Of a stretch of DNA of 18,402 nt, positions 14,212 to 18,402 are shown piece by piece. Origin of the DNA: DATLCI01 sp035526435 (GTDB lineage: Bacteria > Acidobacteriota > Terriglobia > Terriglobales > Acidobacteriaceae); assembly GCA_035526435.1 (NCBI GenBank), contig DATLCI010000015.1, positions 1 to 18,402 of the forward strand, given 5' to 3'. Under the pieces are notes generated by a model. It was not told where the DNA came from and did no database searches. It saw nothing but the letters and a program-made list of their open reading frames with translations. The position numbers and the translations under genes were made by a program. Positions within the stretch are counted from its first letter, which is position 1. Each line of letters opens with the position of its first letter.

Positions 14212-14254
14212 AGCGCGGCGCCTTGCAGTTGTGAGGCGCCGCGCTGTTGTTTGT
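14212..14254 (+). terminator. Rho-independent-like terminator of the 110-residue gene
   Basis: AGCGCGGCGCC (14212-14222) pairs exactly with GGCGCCGCGCT (14235-14245): 11 base pairs, all but the end G-C, with a 12-base loop. The tail GTTGTTTGT is T-rich but not a pure T-run. It is 18 bases after the stop and insulates glgC from the upstream gene. Confidence 0.7.
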
Positions 14255-14358
14255 GGCCACATCTCATCTGAAACTGCTGTGTTACCATCGTTTTTTGCAC
14301 GGTGAAGCGCGCAAATGGCTGTCCTCGCGTACCAAAACCGGAACTCTGAAAGACACGG

Positions 14359-15612
14359 ATGAAAGACACCTTGGGAGTCCTGTTGGCGGGTGGCGCCGGT
14401 GAGCGTCTTTATCCCCTTACCCGCGACCGCGCCAAGCCGGCGGTGACCTTTGGCGGCATCTACCGCATCATTGACGTCACGCTGTCGAATTGCATCAATT
14501 CTGACCTTCGCAAGATCTTTATCCTTACGCAATACAAAGCACTGAGCTTGAATCGCCACATCCGTGAAGGCTGGGGCAATGCCGTGGCTCGTGAACTGGG
14601 CGAATTCATCGAGATACTGCCGCCCATGAAGCGGGTGAGCGACAACTGGTACATGGGCACGGCAGACGCGGTCTATCAGAACATTTATTCCATCGGCAGC
14701 GAGCAGCCCAAGCATGTGCTCATCCTCTCCGGGGACCACATCTACAAGATGAACTACGAGCTCATGCTGAAGCAGCACCGCGAATCGGATGCGGACGTCA
14801 CCTTGGCGACGATCCTGATCGATCCGAGTGAGTCCTCACGCTTTGGCTGTGTGGACGTCGACCGTGCCGGACGCGTAGCCGGATTTGAGGAGAAGCCGAA
14901 GGAAACCAAGCTGCGCTCGCCCTATAACCCGAAGATGGTCTCGGGCTCGATGGGCGTATACCTCTTCAACACGGATGTATTGTTGCCGGCCCTATTGAAA
15001 GATGCTGAAGATCCGGAGTCGTCGCATGACTTTGGGCATGACATCCTGCCCAAGATCTTGAATGACTACAAGATCTACTCATTCAATTTCATCGACGAAA
15101 ACCACAAAGAAGCGCAGTACTGGCGCGACGTGGGTACGTTGGAAGCCTATTACGAAGCCAGCATGGACCTGGTAGCGGTGTCGCCGGTGTTCAACCTTTA
15201 TGACAAGGCGTGGCCGCTACGTACCCATCAGCGACAGTATCCGCCGGCGAAGTTCGTCTTCGGAGAGCCGGGCCGAACCGGACAAAGCATCGACTCCATC
15301 GTCTCCATGGGCTGCATCATCTCCGGCGCTACGCTGAAGAACTGTGTGGTCTCCCCCGATGTTCGCGTGAACTCATATGCGGAAGTTGATTCCAGCATCA
15401 TCTTCTCGCACGTGAATATCGGCCGGCACTGCCGCATCAAAAAGGCCATTATCGATCGCGATGTCCACATTCCCGAGGGCAGCGTCATTGGCTACGACCC
15501 GGAAGACGACAAGCAGAACTATTTTGTCTCGGAGAGCGGCATTACGGTAGTTACGCGCGACTATTCGCTGTTTGAGAACCCCGTCAGCGTGGATTACTTC
15601 ACCAGCGAATAG
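14359..15612 (+). CDS. glgC: Glucose-1-phosphate adenylyltransferase (ADP-glucose pyrophosphorylase)
   Basis: This enzyme makes ADP-glucose from ATP and glucose-1-phosphate, the committed step of bacterial glycogen synthesis. The 417-residue length is normal. The nucleotide-binding start LLAGGAGERLYPLTRDRAKPAVTFGG (8-33), GTADAV (100-105), SGDHIYKMNY (124-133) and the sugar-phosphate site FEEKP (176-180) are present, and a C-terminal left-handed beta-helix follows (GCIISGATLKNCVVSPDVRVNSYAEVDSSIIF). Transcription is separated from the upstream gene by a terminator. The start ATG is preceded by GAAAGA. No other glg genes are in the window. The stop is only four bases from the convergent transporter stop, with no visible terminator between them. 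Confidence 0.97.
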   Translation: MKDTLGVLLAGGAGERLYPLTRDRAKPAVTFGGIYRIIDVTLSNCINSDLRKIFILTQYKALSLNRHIREGWGNAVARELGEFIEILPPMKRVSDNWYMGTADAVYQNIYSIGSEQPKHVLILSGDHIYKMNYELMLKQHRESDADVTLATILIDPSESSRFGCVDVDRAGRVAGFEEKPKETKLRSPYNPKMVSGSMGVYLFNTDVLLPALLKDAEDPESSHDFGHDILPKILNDYKIYSFNFIDENHKEAQYWRDVGTLEAYYEASMDLVAVSPVFNLYDKAWPLRTHQRQYPPAKFVFGEPGRTGQSIDSIVSMGCIISGATLKNCVVSPDVRVNSYAEVDSSIIFSHVNIGRHCRIKKAIIDRDVHIPEGSVIGYDPEDDKQNYFVSESGITVVTRDYSLFENPVSVDYFTSE

Positions 15613-15616
15613 ATTT

Positions 15617-17233
15617 TCACACCAACTCATCGCACATCTTGTCCTGATGTTTCTCCAGGTACTCAGACGCCAACTTCAGCGCGAGTAGGTAGATGCCTCC
15701 GGCGGCGAGTACCGTCACCAGCAGTAACAGAGGCGTCAGCCACGGCCGCTGCCAGTGCTTCCCTGCCCAGTTTGCGCCAAAGGCCAGCGCGGAGAACGCA
15801 GCCAACACGATCAGACCGATGAACGTCGCTGCCTCAGATGCATTTTTGGCGCTGAACGTTCCGCTCTTAACCTTTTTCGGGAACCATCCAGAGAGCAGAT
15901 TTCCCGCGCTGACCACGCCTAGCGCGATAAGCATCGTCGTCAGCACTCCGTTGAGCAATCTCAAGGGCGCGATCGGGATTCCGAAGCTCACAATGGTCGT
16001 GACCACCACCAGGTTCACCAGGACAGCGATACCAAAAAAAATATTCTTGGCCTGGAGTACGCGCCTGATCTTTACCGGCGAGAGCAGCCAGCGATAATAC
16101 CCGCCGGCGTCCGACCAAAAGCAGTTGTAGGCCAGCGTAGCCATCACGATCAGGCTGTAAGAGATGGCGACGGGATACAGGACCTCTCCGCGCCGCTCTC
16201 CCGACCAGCCAAAGGCGCGTTGAAAGAATGATGGAGCCAGCGCGCCGATCAAAACGAAGCTCCAGATGCTCACTTGATTGACCCACAGCCGGTGCTCTGA
16301 GAAGTAGTAGCGGACCTCCCGTTCGACCATCGCCGAAAGCTGCGGCCCCAGAAATGGCAGCCCCCATCCCGGCTCCGCCTGGATGGCACCCAACCTTACT
16401 TCAGAGTCAGAGTCCGTTTCGCCTAGATATATGGGACGCAATTGGCGATAAAGTAGGAATCCAAGAAGCAGGCACCCTCCGCCGAGCGTACCCAGCGCCA
16501 CCAGAGCGCTCTCTCGCGGCGCAGAGACAGCATTCGCAGTGACGCCCATCGGCGAGAAACGGTCGGCCGCTTGAATCACGGGCAAGACTTGCGCTTTGCG
16601 TTCGGACTTCTCCAGCCGCGGCATCCACGTCCAGAAAGAGACTTGAACCGTAAGTAGGAAAAGCACTCCGACTGCGACCAGTATCTCGCGACGACGGCGA
16701 GTGGCTGTCACTTGGCGAAGCCATCCGAACAACACCCGATTAAAAAGCAGGTTTAACAGGGCGAAGAGTGGAAAGAAGATCACTACGGAGGGAATGGCTG
16801 CAGGATGTCCCATGACAATGCCCAGCGCTAGACAAAGCAGCCATGCCACGCAAGTCAGAGCCGCCGGATCCAGCAAACCGTAGGTCAGGCTCATTGTGTA
16901 GAAGAGGCGAAACCGTAGCGGATAGCGTGCCAACTCGTTGAAATCCAGCGCGGGCGTGCTTCCCTCGAGCACCAGCGGGAGTATCTGCCAGACGAGCGCG
17001 ATCACCCACAACGAGACATGGATGACGTAGGGCCGTTTATCAAATAAAAAGTACCCATTAGCGGCGAATATCAAGGACGTGATGGCCACGGTGCTTACGC
17101 CAGCAACCCATGTGAAGCCACGGATCAGCACCTCTACCCGTTTAAATCCTGGACGCAGTGAATTGCGAAAGACCTGCCAGCGAAGCCGCGCCAGCAGACG
17201 GAAAGCGGTAGTGTCACGGATGGCTAAAGCCAT
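15617..17233 (-). CDS. ABC-2-like exporter permease
   Basis: The 538-residue product is strongly hydrophobic, with ten or more likely membrane helices, for example at about 45-60 (TVAITSLIFAANGYFLF), around LWVIALVWQILPLVL, and again in the C-terminal third (FIGLIVLAAFSALAFGANW and LLLLVTVLAAGGIYLLALKL). Large soluble loops lie between. It looks like the two-subunit ABC exporters in which one long permease pairs with one ATPase. The longer frame starting 27 codons upstream lies inside the ATPase gene; the ATG at 17233 overlaps the ATPase stop by ten bases and is preferred. No substrate can be assigned. Confidence 0.85.
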   Translation of the reverse strand: MALAIRDTTAFRLLARLRWQVFRNSLRPGFKRVEVLIRGFTWVAGVSTVAITSLIFAANGYFLFDKRPYVIHVSLWVIALVWQILPLVLEGSTPALDFNELARYPLRFRLFYTMSLTYGLLDPAALTCVAWLLCLALGIVMGHPAAIPSVVIFFPLFALLNLLFNRVLFGWLRQVTATRRRREILVAVGVLFLLTVQVSFWTWMPRLEKSERKAQVLPVIQAADRFSPMGVTANAVSAPRESALVALGTLGGGCLLLGFLLYRQLRPIYLGETDSDSEVRLGAIQAEPGWGLPFLGPQLSAMVEREVRYYFSEHRLWVNQVSIWSFVLIGALAPSFFQRAFGWSGERRGEVLYPVAISYSLIVMATLAYNCFWSDAGGYYRWLLSPVKIRRVLQAKNIFFGIAVLVNLVVVTTIVSFGIPIAPLRLLNGVLTTMLIALGVVSAGNLLSGWFPKKVKSGTFSAKNASEAATFIGLIVLAAFSALAFGANWAGKHWQRPWLTPLLLLVTVLAAGGIYLLALKLASEYLEKHQDKMCDELV

Positions 17234-18012
17234 GAGAGTTCGTGCGGCGCTTGGTGCTCCCCGCCCACTACCTCCAGAAATATCTGCTCCAGGGTCAGCG
17301 CCTGGCCCGCGCACTCCGGGTCACGCAGTGTTACCCCGGCGCGGAGCTCCTCGATCGAGCCCGAGGTAACGAGCTTTCCATCTTGAATAATGGCGATGTG
17401 CGAACAAAGCCGCTCCACCACCTCGAGAACATGCGAAGTCAGAAAGATGGTGCCGCCGCGCGCGGTAAACCGTTGCAGCATCGCCTTCAACGTCCCTGCC
17501 GCAATAGCGTCTACGCCTTCAAAGGGTTCGTCGAGAAACAGTATGTCAGGACGATGGATGACCGCGGCCGCGAGGGCGATCTTCTTTTTCATGCCATGCG
17601 AATAATCGGCGACCAGCTTGTCCGCCGAGGTGCGCAGATCCATGAACTCCAGCAGCTCAGCGCTCCGCGCCGCCGCGGTGTCGCGGTCCAGCGAATACAT
17701 CCTGCCCACAAAGTTGAGGAGTTGCGTTCCGGTCAGTCGCTCGAACAGCGCCAACCCTTCCGGCACCACGCCGATTCGCTGCTTCACCTCGACGCCTTGT
17801 CTTTCCAGGTCCATCCCCAGCACCTGGATTGTGCCGGAGGTCGGGCGTAGAAGTCCGGTGAGCATTTTGATGGTAGTGGACTTGCCGGCCCCGTTCGGAC
17901 CCAGGAATCCGAGGAACTGGCCGCGCTCGACTTTGAGGTCGAGCGAATCTACGGCGGTCAGCTTTCCGAATTCCCGATGCAGGTTGCGCGTTTCTACGAC
18001 TATGTCAGCCAT
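17224..18012 (-). CDS. ABC transporter ATP-binding protein
   Basis: The 262-residue product hydrolyses ATP to drive the permease encoded just downstream. Walker A is GPNGAGKST (38-46), the signature is YSHGMKKK, close to LSGGQ variants, and Walker B is ILFLDEPFEG, followed by a switch histidine in FLTSH. The Q-loop reads VVPEG with glutamate 85 where glutamine is usual; this variant is known in some ABC-2 exporters. The C-terminal part is short. It is translationally coupled to the permease by a ten-base overlap. The cupredoxin stop lies 46 bases upstream, so all three may share a transcript. Confidence 0.95.
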   Translation of the reverse strand: MADIVVETRNLHREFGKLTAVDSLDLKVERGQFLGFLGPNGAGKSTTIKMLTGLLRPTSGTIQVLGMDLERQGVEVKQRIGVVPEGLALFERLTGTQLLNFVGRMYSLDRDTAAARSAELLEFMDLRTSADKLVADYSHGMKKKIALAAAVIHRPDILFLDEPFEGVDAIAAGTLKAMLQRFTARGGTIFLTSHVLEVVERLCSHIAIIQDGKLVTSGSIEELRAGVTLRDPECAGQALTLEQIFLEVVGGEHQAPHELSWL

Positions 18013-18058
18013 CAGCTCTGATGATATGCAGACCGCGCAACCCTGCCAAGCAAAACCG

Positions 18059-18402
18059 CTACCTTACGACGATCTTCCCTTTCATCCAAGGGTGCGGTAT
18101 GCAGGTGTACTCATACGTCCCGGGACGCTTGAATACATGGCTGTACGATTCACCCGGCTTGAGGTTGGGAGTTGTGAACTCGCCGCTCGCGTCCTTGTTG
18201 TAGTGGTTCACGGTGTCGGTGTTCAGCCACCTCACCGCACTACCAGCCTTAATAGTGATCAGCGGCTTCGAAAAATCATTGGACGGGTCCTTGTCATAAT
18301 TTCCCGCGCCCGGCAGCATTCGCACCGTCTCCATAGTTGTCGAACCGGCCGCCACGGCTGCCGGCTCCGCTTCGGCTTCCGGTTGAAGCGTCCCGGCCAT
18401 CA
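18059..18402 (-). CDS. Cupredoxin (plastocyanin/azurin-like), partial at window edge
   Basis: The frame runs to the right edge, so the N-terminus, which should hold an export signal, may be missing. The visible part has an alanine/glutamate-rich linker (LQPEAEAEPAAVAAGSTT) followed by a blue-copper domain. Copper ligands are present: H66 in TVNHYNKD, C100 and H103 in YEYTCIPHP and M106 in WMKGKIVV (numbers from the first visible Met). The family carries electrons or copper in the periplasm. NPSNDFSKPLITIKAGSAVRWLN fits the usual strand before the first ligand. Whether it serves the adjacent ABC transporter is not known. Confidence 0.88.
   Translation of the reverse strand, partial: MAGTLQPEAEAEPAAVAAGSTTMETVRMLPGAGNYDKDPSNDFSKPLITIKAGSAVRWLNTDTVNHYNKDASGEFTTPNLKPGESYSHVFKRPGTYEYTCIPHPWMKGKIVVR

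Noticed and set aside
13777..14778. Leftward 333-residue ORF opposite the 110-residue gene and glgC
   Set aside because: It runs through the terminator hairpin and the conserved glgC start, and its translation has no coherent domain.

Overview
The window looks like a chromosome segment of an Acidobacteriota bacterium (Terriglobia/Koribacter-like). This is inferred from a VWFA-related protein of the acidobacterial type (3924-5000), the moderately high GC, RHS genes scattered among intergenic repeats, and several small proteins that look lineage-specific. No 16S or marker search was possible, so the taxonomic call is an inference.

Left part (1-3923): an accessory, repeat-rich region. It holds an N-terminally truncated RHS gene with an inserted discoidin-like domain and a variable C-terminal tip (119-1636). 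A small gene follows 13 bases later that is placed like a cognate immunity gene (1650-1955). Next comes a decayed second RHS fragment (about 2130-2344), an orphan RHS-tip-like ORF with a K/Q-rich tail (2345-2671) and a four-helix membrane protein (2688-3038). Four copies of a dispersed repeat starting GGCGGGTGGCCCA punctuate this region. An 885-base gene-free stretch (3039-3923) carries repeats, a near-consensus promoter with no obvious gene, and a tandem 25-base repeat. The leader and first codons of the truncated RHS ORF resemble the leader of the VWFA-like gene at 3924, which suggests recombination or a shared element.

Middle (3924-11787): a secreted VWFA-domain protein, a tRNA-Arg(CCG), then a leftward cluster gcvT-gcvH-gcvPA-gcvPB followed by a 91-aa unknown and an NTF2-like protein. 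GcvT, GcvH and GcvPA/PB make up the glycine cleavage system apart from the shared L protein. Upstream lies a divergent regulatory pair: a leftward XRE/S24-type repressor lacking the expected catalytic serine, and a rightward 75-aa HTH protein, with a palindromic operator candidate between them. A 56-aa protein with ten cysteines follows.

Right part (11802-18402): a leftward pair of a two-helix membrane protein and a methylmalonyl-CoA mutase large subunit without its B12 domain; a rightward 110-aa unknown with a strong terminator; glgC (ADP-glucose pyrophosphorylase); and, converging on glgC, a leftward ABC-2-like exporter (ATPase plus permease) preceded by a cupredoxin that runs off the window edge. 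This part is ordinary core metabolism and transport.
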